64,000 nucleotides of DNA from Geodermatophilus tzadiensis. GTDB lineage: Bacteria; Actinomycetota; Actinomycetes; Mycobacteriales; Geodermatophilaceae. The translations under genes and the position numbers were made by a program. This document shows, in pieces, positions 26,396 to 34,921 of this stretch. The notes beneath the pieces were generated by a model, which was given only the letters and a program-made list of their open reading frames with translations, was not told the DNA's origin and searched no databases. Position 1 is the first letter of the stretch. Each line of letters begins with the position of its first letter. Location of the stretch: positions 124,001 to 188,000 of the forward strand of contig NZ_PVTG01000001.1 of assembly GCF_003002915.1 (NCBI RefSeq), written 5' to 3'.

Positions 26396-27046
26396 TCACC
26401 GGGTCCGCGCCGGCGTGACGCCGAAGGCGGTGAGCACGGCGTCGACGTTGGCGTCGACGTACTCGCGGGTGATCGGGTCCCGGGTGATCAGCAGCCGGGT
26501 CCAGGTGGGACCGATGAGCAGGTCGATCAGCAGGTCCTGGTCGACCGTCGGGGCGAGTTCGCCCCGGGCGATGGCGAGGGCGAGGGCCCGCCGGTAGGCC
26601 TGCCGGCGGGTGTGGACGACGGTGTAGAGCAGGTCGGCGATCTCGGGGTGGTGGCCGGCCTCACGCAGCAGCCGGGGCACGAACTGCCCCCGGCCGCGCA
26701 CGAACGTCTCCACGGCGCCGTGCAGCAGCGCGCACAGGTCGCCCCGCAGCGTGCCGGAGTCGGGGACGTCGACGCTCTGCAGCGCCAACCGTTCAACACC
26801 TGCTGCGGCGACCGCCGCCTTCGACGCCCACCGGCGCAGGATGGTGGTCTTGGCCACGCCGCTGCGGGCGGCCAACTCGTCGAGGGTCAGGCCGGCGTAG
26901 CCGTGCGAGCCCAGCAGGACGACGACCTGCTCGAGGATGCGGTCGTCCAGCGTGGTGTCCCGTGGACGGCCGCGCCCGCGTGGCGGTGATCCCAGGCCGA
27001 CTCCCCTCCCTGCCCCGACCCCCGGTGTCGGAATCCGATCGCTCAC
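26396..27046 (-). CDS. TetR-family regulator
   Basis: A 216-residue regulator. A basic Gly/Arg-rich N-terminus (GRGRPRDTTLDDRIL) precedes the helix-turn-helix GLTLDELAARSGVAKTTILRRW. The C-terminal ligand domain resembles the TetR_C_11-like type with a long helical region (ETFVRGRGQFVPRLLREAGHHPEIADLLYTV). The ligand and targets are unknown. It is divergent from the DUF4389 membrane gene 268 bases away and may control it. The GTG start is not backed by a good ribosome site; a later GTG cannot be ruled out. Confidence 0.85.
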   Translation of the reverse strand: MSDRIPTPGVGAGRGVGLGSPPRGRGRPRDTTLDDRILEQVVVLLGSHGYAGLTLDELAARSGVAKTTILRRWASKAAVAAAGVERLALQSVDVPDSGTLRGDLCALLHGAVETFVRGRGQFVPRLLREAGHHPEIADLLYTVVHTRRQAYRRALALAIARGELAPTVDQDLLIDLLIGPTWTRLLITRDPITREYVDANVDAVLTAFGVTPARTR

Positions 27047-27314
27047 TCTACCCAGGTGGCGGGCACGACGGGCAGCTGCCGACCCGCATTTACGCGACTG
27101 ACGGTTGCGCTGAGGGGGGCGATGGGGCTACGGTTCCGCCTCGGCGCACCACCCTCGGGCCCGGAGCTCCTCCCCTCCCGGAGGTGCGCGGCGGTCCCGC
27201 GCACCGTTCGCGTCCGCCGGCCGAGCACCCGGCCGGCATCCTCCCGTGGCCTGACGGGCGCTCATCCAGCGCCGCGCCACAGCGGCGCAGCGCTGGCCGT
27301 GTGAGGAGAAGACC

Positions 27315-28124
27315 GTGACGGAGAACCGAACGCCTTATCCGGTACGCGTGGACGCGTCGCAGGACGCGGCGGCCTCGCGGGGGTTGTGGCTGGTGAAGTG
27401 GCTGCTGCTCGTCCCCCACGTCGTGGCGCTCTTCTTCCTGTGGCCGGCGTTCCTGGTGGTCGGCGTGGTCGCGTTCTTCGCGATCCTGGTCACCGGCCGC
27501 TACCCGCGGGCGCTGTTCGACTTCTCCGTCGGCGTGCTGCGCTGGAGCTGGCGGGTGCACTACTACGGCTACGGGGCGCTGGGCACCGACCGCTACCCGC
27601 CGTTCACGCTCGCCGACGTGCCGGACTACCCCGCCCACCTGGACGTCCTCTATCCGGAGCGGCTCTCCCGCGGGCTGGTGCTGGTCAAGTCGTGGCTGCT
27701 GGCCATCCCGCACTACCTGGTCCTGTCGGTCTTCGTCGGCGGCGGGATCTGGCTCGGCGCCCAGGCGGGGAACTCCGGCGACGGCTGGGACGACGGCTGG
27801 GGCGCCGGCGTGAGCCTGGTCGGCCTGCTCGTCTTCATCGCCGCGATCGCGCTGCTGTTCACCGGCCGCTACCCGCGGCCGCTGTACGACCTGGTCATCG
27901 GCATCCAGCGCTGGGTGCTGCGGGTGGCCGCGTACGCCGCGCTGATGACCGACCGCTACCCGCCGTTCCGCCTGGACACCGGCGGGATCGACCCGGGGTC
28001 GGCCCCGGCCGTCCCCACGCCTCCGCCGCCACCATCCGGAGCCCCGGTCGCACCCGGCGGCCCGCCGACCCCCGCGGCGGCCACCCCGGGTGCGACCGGC
28101 CCTGTCGTCGGGGTCCGCCGCTAG
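27315..28124 (+). CDS. Membrane protein with two DUF4389 units
   Basis: A 269-residue protein with an internal duplication: each half has a hydrophobic pair followed by TGRYPR-x-L-[FY]D and a closing TDRYPPF. About four membrane segments are present. The last 50 residues are Pro/Ala/Gly rich and probably disordered. DUF4389 proteins have no known role. The GTG has a GAGGAGA site. The Tyr/Arg-rich loops next to the membrane are unusual and conserved between halves. Confidence 0.85.
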   Translation: MTENRTPYPVRVDASQDAAASRGLWLVKWLLLVPHVVALFFLWPAFLVVGVVAFFAILVTGRYPRALFDFSVGVLRWSWRVHYYGYGALGTDRYPPFTLADVPDYPAHLDVLYPERLSRGLVLVKSWLLAIPHYLVLSVFVGGGIWLGAQAGNSGDGWDDGWGAGVSLVGLLVFIAAIALLFTGRYPRPLYDLVIGIQRWVLRVAAYAALMTDRYPPFRLDTGGIDPGSAPAVPTPPPPPSGAPVAPGGPPTPAAATPGATGPVVGVRR

Positions 28125-28417
28125 CCCACCGCGTACGGGCTCGTCACCGACCGCTGCCCGCCCGTCCCACCCGCGAACTCCCCGGGGGGCAGCGACACGA
28201 GCGCCACCGCGCACCCCGCGGCGCAGCGGACCATCCCGACGGTCGGACGGGCACCGCGTCGTAGCGGGAGGAGACCTCGCGGCGAACGACCGGGTCACGC
28301 AGGCTGTCGCCGGGGAGCCGACTGAGGGCCTTGAACTGTCTCGTGCAGCCCCGCCGGGGCCATGATCGCCAGCAGCGGCACCCCGCCGGCCCGCGCCGTA
28401 CTCGTGTGCGGGCTGCC

Positions 28418-28863
28418 GACCGGGACCTGCAGCCGCTGTGCGACGCGATGGGGCGCCTGGGGGATGCGCCGGCCGGAGGTCGAGCCGCAGCACGTCGACC
28501 GGCCCACGTCCTGTGGGCCACCGCGCGCGGCTGGTCGACGTCGACGCGCTGCCGCCCGGGCGGGTGACCGTCCGGGTCGACCTGCGCGGGGCGACCACCG
28601 GTCCCCACCGGATGCTGCTTCACCACCCGATGGCCGAGGTGTGCACCCACTTCGCGGGGACCGCCGAGGAGCTGGTCCTGTGCACCGACGCCGACGCGCT
28701 CGCGCGCTGGCACCTGCGCGAGTGCAGCTACGCCCACCTGATCCGCCAGCAGCGCATCCGGATCGACGGGCCGCCGGACCCGGTCCGCGCGTTCCCCGGG
28801 TGGATCTGCCCCAGCCCGCACGCCGTGCACCGCACCCCCGCGTCGGCCCCGTCGCCCTCCTGA
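28418..28863 (+). pseudogene. Frameshifted remnant of an HxlR-type regulator with SCP2-like domain
   Basis: Two frames together resemble the second half of HxlR regulators that carry an SCP2-like domain. In one frame DRDLQPLCDAMGRLG and RPAHVLWATARG read like the end of the winged helix and linker. After about 28528 the similarity continues in a different frame: RLVDVDALPPGRVTVRVDL, VLCTDADALARWHLRE, RIDGPPDPVRAFPGWICPSP. The N-terminal DNA-binding part cannot be found upstream. The 293 bases before it hold no convincing gene. Confidence 0.55.
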
Positions 28864-28960
28864 CGCCCTCCCGCAGGCAGCCGGCAGGACCGGCCCGCTC
28901 CCCGCCACGCGCCGGGCCGAGGTAGCCGCTGCGTGGGGAACGACCCCGCCCAGGCGCACC

Positions 28961-30001
28961 TCAGGCCGGCACGAGGACGGGCGGAGCCGTCGTCTGCCGA
29001 GTCCGGCTCCGAGGACGGAGGGCCTCCAGCACGTGGTCGAGCTCGTCGAGGGCTCGCCCCGGAGGGAGGACGACGACCGGCATGTCGGCGCCGGCGGCGT
29101 ACCAACGGTCGAGCAGCTGCCTCGCCGCGGTCGCGTCTCCCCAGACGGTCAGCTCGTCGAGCAGGGGCACGGCCCGCTCCGGCAGGCCGGCGTCAGCCGT
29201 GGCTGCACCGGCGTCGAGGACGGCGTCCACGGCCTCGCCGAGGCCGTGCGCCCTCAGCGTCTGCGCGTACAGCGGCCCCATGCTGGTGAGGTAGAAGCTC
29301 ACCCACCACCAGGCCAGTTGCCGGGCGACGGCCGGATCCGGCGACAGCGCCACCGGGAGGCCGGGCCGGATCTGCGGCAGCGGCCGTCCCGGCCGACCGC
29401 GGGCGACGCCCGCCTCGAGCAGCCGGATGCCCTCGCCCAACCCCGACACCGGCAGCAGGAACGGATACCAGGCGTCGGCCAGTTCGCCGGCGACGCGCAC
29501 GGCCTCCGGGCCCAGCGCGGCCAACTGGACGGGGATGTCGGACGAGGGCCGGACCGCCAGCCGCAGCGGCTTGCTGCGCCCGGGCACCGTGGTGAGGAGC
29601 CGCTCGCCGTCCAGGAGCCGGCGCACCTGTCGGGTCGTCTCCGCCAGACGCACGGCCGGCGCACGGAAGGCGACGTCGTGCAGTCCCTCGGCCAGCTGGG
29701 GTGATCCGGCACCCAGGCCCAGGACGAACCGGCCGCCGGAGACCTCGCCGAGGCTGGTCGCCAGCATGGCGATCGACGCGGCGCTGCGGCCCCAGACGTT
29801 GAGCACACCGGTGCCGATGCGGATGCCGCTGGTCCGCACCGCGATCTCCGCCAGCAGGACCGAGGCGTCGTGGCCCCAGCCCTCGGCGAGGAAGAAGGCC
29901 GCGTACCCCAACTCCTCGGCGCGGGCGGCGACGTGGAGGACGACGTCGCGTCGGGTCTCCATCGGAGGGAGACCGACAGCGAGGGGACGGTCCGTGCTCA
30001 T
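28961..30001 (-). CDS. Luciferase-like (LLM class) flavin or F420-dependent oxidoreductase
   Basis: A 346-residue TIM-barrel oxidoreductase. AVGLPPMETRRDVVLHVAARAEELGYAAFF at the start, VRTSGIRIGTGVLNVWGRSAASIAM and SGGRFVLGLGAGSPQLAEG are typical of the bacterial-luciferase superfamily, in which actinobacterial members often use F420. The substrate is unknown. The ATG at 30001 is preceded by a weak purine-rich stretch. It stands alone between the HxlR remnant and the second initiator tRNA gene. Confidence 0.88.
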   Translation of the reverse strand: MSTDRPLAVGLPPMETRRDVVLHVAARAEELGYAAFFLAEGWGHDASVLLAEIAVRTSGIRIGTGVLNVWGRSAASIAMLATSLGEVSGGRFVLGLGAGSPQLAEGLHDVAFRAPAVRLAETTRQVRRLLDGERLLTTVPGRSKPLRLAVRPSSDIPVQLAALGPEAVRVAGELADAWYPFLLPVSGLGEGIRLLEAGVARGRPGRPLPQIRPGLPVALSPDPAVARQLAWWWVSFYLTSMGPLYAQTLRAHGLGEAVDAVLDAGAATADAGLPERAVPLLDELTVWGDATAARQLLDRWYAAGADMPVVVLPPGRALDELDHVLEALRPRSRTRQTTAPPVLVPA

Positions 30002-30423
30002 GGCCTGCCCGCCTTCCGTCCAGGACGGCCATCCGGGCTCCAGTGTCCGAGACCTCGGCCGTGCCTCCTCGTCGAGCCGACACCACAGTCGCCGGGTCCC
30101 GTTGCAATCGGGTTGCAGGCGGGGCGCGACCCTGCAGACGCTCCTCGGCACATCCGCCGGGCCGTCGGGTCCGACGGCACCTGGCTGATCGTGGAGCCGG
30201 CCACGAGCGACACCGTCGAGGTCGGCCCCGACCCGGACGCGACCTCCGGCCAGCAGGACCCCTGATGGGGGACGTGGGGTCCGGGTCCACACCGCCCCTC
30301 AGACGGGTGGCGACACCCGCGCCCCCCGCAGCAGCACGAGGTCCGTCCGGGGACAGTCGGTCCCATCGCCCCGCGCAGACGACAGCGGCCCTCACAGTTC
30401 CTGTGAGGGCCGCTGTCCGGTGG
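30002..30423. other. Gene-free stretch upstream of the LLM oxidoreductase
   Basis: These 422 bases hold the tRNA terminator at 30381-30417 and probably the promoter of the LLM gene. I see no convincing coding sequence on either strand; open frames here have no family resemblance. Confidence 0.5.
30381..30417 (-). terminator. Terminator of the second initiator tRNA gene
   Basis: A perfect 17-base-pair stem (GACAGCGGCCCTCACAG and its complement) with a three-base loop, seven bases beyond the tRNA 3' end. Its sequence is unrelated to the hairpin at copy 1. Confidence 0.8.
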
Positions 30424-30497
30424 TAGCGGGGGCAGGATTCGAACCTGCGACCTCTGGGTTATGAGCCCAGCGAGCTACCGAGCTGCTCCACCCCGCG
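30424..30497 (-). tRNA. Initiator tRNA-fMet (CAT anticodon), copy 2
   Basis: A 74-base gene identical to copy 1 at 25579 except for one compensated T-stem base pair. It keeps the C1/U72 mismatch and the GGG/CCC anticodon stem of initiators. CCA is not encoded. TATGGT at 30514-30509 is its probable -10 box. Confidence 0.95.
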
Positions 30498-30508
30498 TCG
30501 GTGAGACC

Positions 30509-30514
30509 ACCATA
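30509..30514 (-). promoter_or_regulatory. -10 box of initiator tRNA copy 2
   Basis: TATGGT on the minus strand, 11 bases before the mature 5' end. Confidence 0.5.
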
Positions 30515-30557
30515 CACCGGGCGGGGGCGGGCGCGGTGCCCACCCCCGCCCGTCGGC

Positions 30558-33527
30558 TCAGCCGGTCGGCGTCGCCGCGGCTCCCGACTGCGCCGCCTGG
30601 TAGGCCTCGACGGCCCGCTGCAGCCGGGCCAGCGCCTCGCCCTGGGCGGCGAAGTCCCCCGACCGCTGGGCGTCGGCCAGCGCCTGCAGCGCGGCGTCCA
30701 GCTCGGTCACCGCGGCGTCCAGGCCCGCCTCAGGCGTGCCGCCGTCGGCCGGGGGCGTCGTCGGCTCGGCCGGCGTCGTCGGTTCCGTCGTCGGCTCCTC
30801 GGTGTCCGGCGTCGTCCCGGCGTCGTCGCTGTCGGTGGCCGTGTCGCCCGCCCCGGCGCCGAACACCTGGTCCAGCGCGTCGGAGAGCGTGTCGGCGTAC
30901 CCGACCCGGCCGCCGTAGTTGACCAGCACCTTGCGCAGCAGCGGGAAGGAGTTCTCCCCCGTCCCCTCCACGTAGAGCGGCTGAACGTAGAGCAGGCCGT
31001 TGCCGCCGATCGGCAGGGTCAGCAGGTTGCCGAACACCGCCTGGGAGTTCTGGCTGTTGAACAGCGTGAGGTCCTGCGCGACCTCGTCGTCGGTGTTGAA
31101 CGACTGCTGCACCTGCTGCGGCCCGCGGAACGGGGTGTTGCCCGGCAGCCGGAGCACCTGGATCTCGCCGTAGGTGTCCGGGTCGCTGGACGCCGAGATG
31201 AACGCCGAGAGGTTCTGCCGGCGGAAGGCGTTGAGCGCGCTGGTCAGCTGGAAGATCGGACCGTCCTCACCCGGCCGGGCGGCGAGGATGTAGTACGGCG
31301 GCTGCGCCTCCTCGGTGTCGACCGTGGGGTCGGCCGGCACCGCCCAGCGGTCGTTCTGGCTGTAGAAGTCGCTCGGGTTGCTCACGTGGTAGCGCGTGAG
31401 GATGTCCCGCTGCAGCTTGAACAGGTCCTCCGGGTACCGGACGTGGCCGATGAGCTCCTCGCTCATCGCGTCGCGGTCCTCGATCACGCCCGGGAAGGCG
31501 GCCCGGTAGGCCTGCAGCACCGGGTCCTGCTCGTCCCACTCGTACAGCGTCACGGTGCCGTCGTAGGCGTCGACGGTGGCCTTGACCGAGTTGCGGATGT
31601 AGTTGAACTGCTCGTTGGGCAGCGCCGTCGTCCCCTGTCCGGTCAGCGCGTCCTGGGCGGCCTCGCCGAGCTCCATCCGCTCGGAGTAGGGGTAGGCGTC
31701 CGACGTCGTGTAGCCGTCGAGGATCCAGGTGACCCGGCCGCCGATCACCGCCGGGTAGGGGTCGCCGTCGACCTGGAGGAAGGGCGCGGCCTTCTCCACC
31801 CGCTCGCGCGGGTCGCGGACGTAGAGCACCTTCGAGGCGTCGTTGACCGCGCCGGAGAGCAGGAAGTTGCGCTCCCGGTAGTAGATGGCGAACGTCAGCT
31901 GCCGGAAGAAGCTGCCGATCGCGACGCCGCCCTCGCCGTCGTAGGTGTTGTTCACCTCGCCGTCGGAGCCGTCCTCGGGCCGGTCGAACTCCCGCGCCTG
32001 GGCGCCCTCGGGGGCGCCGACGACCGAGTACACGTCCTCGCCGGCGTCCTGGATGAGCTCGCCGTAGTAGACACGGGCCTGCTCGACGTCGATGTCGCCG
32101 GTGGTGGGCAGGTCGCGGCTGGTGAAGTTCGGCTCGCCGCCCTCCTGGCTGGCGATCACCTGGTTGGCCGGCGCGGCCACGAAGCCGTTGCCGTGGGTGT
32201 AGACGGTGTGCCGGTTGATCCAGGTGCTCTGGTTCTCGCTGAGCCCCTCGCTGTTGAGCTCGCGGACGGCCACGACGTAGTCCTGCGTCTCGCCGTCGAT
32301 CGTGTAGCGGTCGATGTCGAGCCGCTCGGGGAAGCCGTAGACGTTGCGGATCTGCTGGCGCGCGGTGAACGTGTCGGCCAGCACGTTGGGGTCGAGCAGC
32401 CGCGCGTTGGGGATCGTGGCGTCGTCGTCGCGCAACTGGGCGAGGGCGGCGTCGGTGTCGACGTCGTCGCCGGTGGCCTCCTGCGCGAAGTCGACGTACT
32501 CGACGTCGTCGTCGGTCAGGCCGTAGGCCGCCCGGGTCGAGGCGATCGCCCGCTCGATGTAGGCCGCCTCCCGCTCGTTGGCGCTCGGCCGGACGACGAA
32601 CTGCTGCACGATCGCGGGGTAGGCCACGCCGATGACCAGGCTGGAGAGCAGCAGCAGGACCAGCGCGGCGGCCGGCAGCCGGAAGTTGCGGACGACGACG
32701 TTGGCGAAGAACGCCACGGCGCAGAACGCGGCCGCGAACACGAGGATCGTCTTGGCCGGCAGCAGCGCGTTGACGTCGGTGTAGCTGGCGCCGCTGAACA
32801 GCCCGCCGCGGTCGGAGTAGACCAGGCTGTAGCGGTCGAACCAGTAGGCCACCGCCTTGAGCGCCACGAACAGGCCCAGCAGCACCGACAGCTGGGTCAT
32901 CGCCGCGCCGGTGAGCTTCTGCCCCGGCGTCTGCAGCCGCAGCCCGCCGAAGACGTAGTGGGTGAGCAGCGAGCCGATCAGCGCCAGCAGCACGATGGCG
33001 AAGCCGAAGCCGAGCAGCAGCCGGTAGAAGGGGTACTCGAAGACGAAGAACGACAGGTCCAGGCCGAACTGCGGGTCGACCTCGCCGAAGGGCACCGCGT
33101 TGCGGAAGGTCAGCCAGGTCTCCCAGCTGCCCTGCGCGGTGAAACCGGCGAAGAGCCCGACGACGACGGCGACGGCGGTGAGCACCAGCGTGCGCCGCGG
33201 CTCGAGCGACTGCCGGTAGCGCTCCAGGTTCTGCTGCTCCAGCGACATCGGCCGGAACGCCGGGCGGAAGCGGTAGGCGAGGTGGATCGCCAGTGCGGTG
33301 AGCCCGCCGGTGGCGACACCGGCCACGGCGAACAGCAGCGCGCGGGTCTGCAGCTCGGTCCAGAAGACCTCGGTGAACCCGGTCTCGTCGAACCACAGGT
33401 AGTCGACGTAGACGTTCGTCAGGGTGCCGATGGCCGTGAACAGCACCAGCAGCACGGCGATGGCCCCGATGACCACCTTCGCGCGCCGCGACAGCGTCGG
33501 CACGGACACGGGGGGCCGCATGGCCAC
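30558..33527 (-). CDS. UPF0182 family large membrane protein
   Basis: A 989-residue protein. About seven membrane segments fill the first 300 residues, with the family motifs YVDYLWFDETGFTEVFW and DLSFFVFEYPFYRLLLGF. A large extracytoplasmic part follows (NRHTVYTHGNGFVAAPANQV, LPIGGNGLLYVQPLYVEG), and an acidic Thr/Pro/Glu-rich tail ends in a helical stretch. No activity is known for UPF0182. The GTG has an AAGGAGA site six bases upstream, with an in-frame ATG two codons later. The next gene upstream on this strand encodes a Lon-like PDZ protease, an order kept in M. tuberculosis (Rv3193c-Rv3194c). Confidence 0.93.
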   Translation of the reverse strand: MAMRPPVSVPTLSRRAKVVIGAIAVLLVLFTAIGTLTNVYVDYLWFDETGFTEVFWTELQTRALLFAVAGVATGGLTALAIHLAYRFRPAFRPMSLEQQNLERYRQSLEPRRTLVLTAVAVVVGLFAGFTAQGSWETWLTFRNAVPFGEVDPQFGLDLSFFVFEYPFYRLLLGFGFAIVLLALIGSLLTHYVFGGLRLQTPGQKLTGAAMTQLSVLLGLFVALKAVAYWFDRYSLVYSDRGGLFSGASYTDVNALLPAKTILVFAAAFCAVAFFANVVVRNFRLPAAALVLLLLSSLVIGVAYPAIVQQFVVRPSANEREAAYIERAIASTRAAYGLTDDDVEYVDFAQEATGDDVDTDAALAQLRDDDATIPNARLLDPNVLADTFTARQQIRNVYGFPERLDIDRYTIDGETQDYVVAVRELNSEGLSENQSTWINRHTVYTHGNGFVAAPANQVIASQEGGEPNFTSRDLPTTGDIDVEQARVYYGELIQDAGEDVYSVVGAPEGAQAREFDRPEDGSDGEVNNTYDGEGGVAIGSFFRQLTFAIYYRERNFLLSGAVNDASKVLYVRDPRERVEKAAPFLQVDGDPYPAVIGGRVTWILDGYTTSDAYPYSERMELGEAAQDALTGQGTTALPNEQFNYIRNSVKATVDAYDGTVTLYEWDEQDPVLQAYRAAFPGVIEDRDAMSEELIGHVRYPEDLFKLQRDILTRYHVSNPSDFYSQNDRWAVPADPTVDTEEAQPPYYILAARPGEDGPIFQLTSALNAFRRQNLSAFISASSDPDTYGEIQVLRLPGNTPFRGPQQVQQSFNTDDEVAQDLTLFNSQNSQAVFGNLLTLPIGGNGLLYVQPLYVEGTGENSFPLLRKVLVNYGGRVGYADTLSDALDQVFGAGAGDTATDSDDAGTTPDTEEPTTEPTTPAEPTTPPADGGTPEAGLDAAVTELDAALQALADAQRSGDFAAQGEALARLQRAVEAYQAAQSGAAATPTG

Positions 33528-33777
33528 GAGCGGTCTCCTTCAGTTGCGGTGCGGCGGAGCACGGGAGGTGCGCCACCGCGGTGGGGCGACCGCGGGCGGA
33601 GCTGCGGTGCGGTCTGACTGTGCGTGTGTGGTCGGTCGGCACGGGGTCCGGCCCGGTTCCGGCCGCTGTCGTCCCAGACCAACGTCCGGCGCGGCACCGG
33701 GTTCCCCGGGGACTCCCTGCTGGCCGACAGCTTCCCCCACGTCGGCGGTGCCGTGCCGCGCGGCCGGTCCGGCGGCG

Positions 33778-34803
33778 TCAGCAGCTCTCGGGCGTGCGCC
33801 CCGCGCGGAGGTCGGCCAGGGCGTCGAGGGCGTCGTCGAGGTCGGCGACGCGGGCCAGGGTCAGCCCCGGCTGCGGCGCGGCGAGGGCGTCGGCGCAGTT
33901 GCCGGCCGGCACCAGGAACAGCTCGGCACCGATCTCGGTGGCCGCCACCATCTTGAGCTGGATGCCGCCGATCGGGCCGACCGCGCCGTCGGCGTCGATG
34001 GTGCCGCTGCCGGCGACGACCGCGCCCTCGGTCAGGTCGGTGTCCCCGACCAGGTCGAGGATGCCGAGGGTGAGCATGAGGCCCGCCGAGGGCCCGCCCA
34101 CGTCGGCGACGTCGATGTCGACGTCGAAGGGCGCCGAGGGTTGCTCGCGCACCAGCACGCCGAGCACGGAACCGTCGCGGTCGGGCGCCTCGGCGGTGGT
34201 GACGGTGGCCGTGCCCGGCTCGCCCAGCCGCGTGTAGGCCACCTCGACCGGGGTCCCGGCCGGAACGCCGGTGAGGACGGTGCCCAGCGCGGCGTTGTCC
34301 GGCGTCGGCCGGCCGTCGACCGACTCGATCGCGTCGCCCTCCTCCAGCAGCCCGTCGGACGGGGAGTCGTCCCCCGACACCCCGCGGACGACGACCTTGA
34401 CCGGGTAGCCCAGCTCCCCCAGTGCCGCCGCCTCGGCCGACTCCTCCGAGGTGAGGAAGGCCTCCCGGTTGGCCCGCTCGATCTCGTCCTCGGTCTGGTC
34501 GGGCGGGTACACCGACTCCTCGGGGACGATGCTGACCTCGTCGTCGAACCAGCCGCGGACGGCCTCCACCAGGCTCAGCCCCGCCCGGCCCACGCCGACC
34601 GTCGTCAGGTTCAGGTTGCCGCTGACGTCGTTGCGCTCGCGGCCGCGCACGCTGATGACCGGGTCGCCGTCGATGTCGCCCAGGGTGTTGAAGGTGGGCC
34701 CGGGCACCTGGGCCACGTAGGGCACGGGCAGCGCGGCGCCGAGGACGCCGGCGACCAGCAGCAGCACCACACCGACGGCGAGGACGGCGATCCGACGGGT
34801 CAC
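33778..34803 (-). CDS. PDZ domain Lon-like serine protease, membrane-anchored
   Basis: A 341-residue protein: an N-terminal signal anchor (RRIAVLAVGVVLLLVAGVLG), a PDZ domain around residues 135-220 (GDDSPSDGLLEEGDAIESVDG) and a C-terminal Lon (S16) protease domain with the Ser in DVGGPSAGLML and the Lys in GGIQLKMVAA forming the Ser-Lys dyad. The active part faces outside the cytoplasm. Related proteins (YlbL) cut membrane or envelope proteins. It is divergent from the DUF2342 metalloprotease gene. The GTG start lacks a clear ribosome site. Confidence 0.92.
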   Translation of the reverse strand: MTRRIAVLAVGVVLLLVAGVLGAALPVPYVAQVPGPTFNTLGDIDGDPVISVRGRERNDVSGNLNLTTVGVGRAGLSLVEAVRGWFDDEVSIVPEESVYPPDQTEDEIERANREAFLTSEESAEAAALGELGYPVKVVVRGVSGDDSPSDGLLEEGDAIESVDGRPTPDNAALGTVLTGVPAGTPVEVAYTRLGEPGTATVTTAEAPDRDGSVLGVLVREQPSAPFDVDIDVADVGGPSAGLMLTLGILDLVGDTDLTEGAVVAGSGTIDADGAVGPIGGIQLKMVAATEIGAELFLVPAGNCADALAAPQPGLTLARVADLDDALDALADLRAGRTPESC

Positions 34804-34909
34804 GACCGGCCAGCCTATGTGCTGGTCCTGGCAGCGCCCGCCCCGGCGGCGTCCGCTCAGGGCGGACGCCGAGCACCCCGGACCGCCCGCCGGGGGGTGA
34901 TCACGCGTC

Positions 34910-34915
34910 TACCGT
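34910..34915 (+). promoter_or_regulatory. Leaderless -10 box of the DUF2342 gene
   Basis: TACCGT ends six bases before the ATG at 34922. Confidence 0.55.
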
Positions 34916-34921
34916 GGGGGC

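Noticed and set aside
28125-28417. Search for the missing DNA-binding half of the HxlR remnant
   Set aside because: No frame on either strand shows a winged-helix pattern, so I did not extend the pseudogene into it.
30043-30426. 127-codon plus-strand frame before the second tRNA
   Set aside because: It runs into the tRNA terminator and has shadow-like composition.
33528-33777. Possible small gene between the UPF0182 and PDZ protease genes
   Set aside because: The 66-codon minus-strand frame has no ribosome site or family resemblance; the stretch is more likely the UPF0182 promoter and leader.
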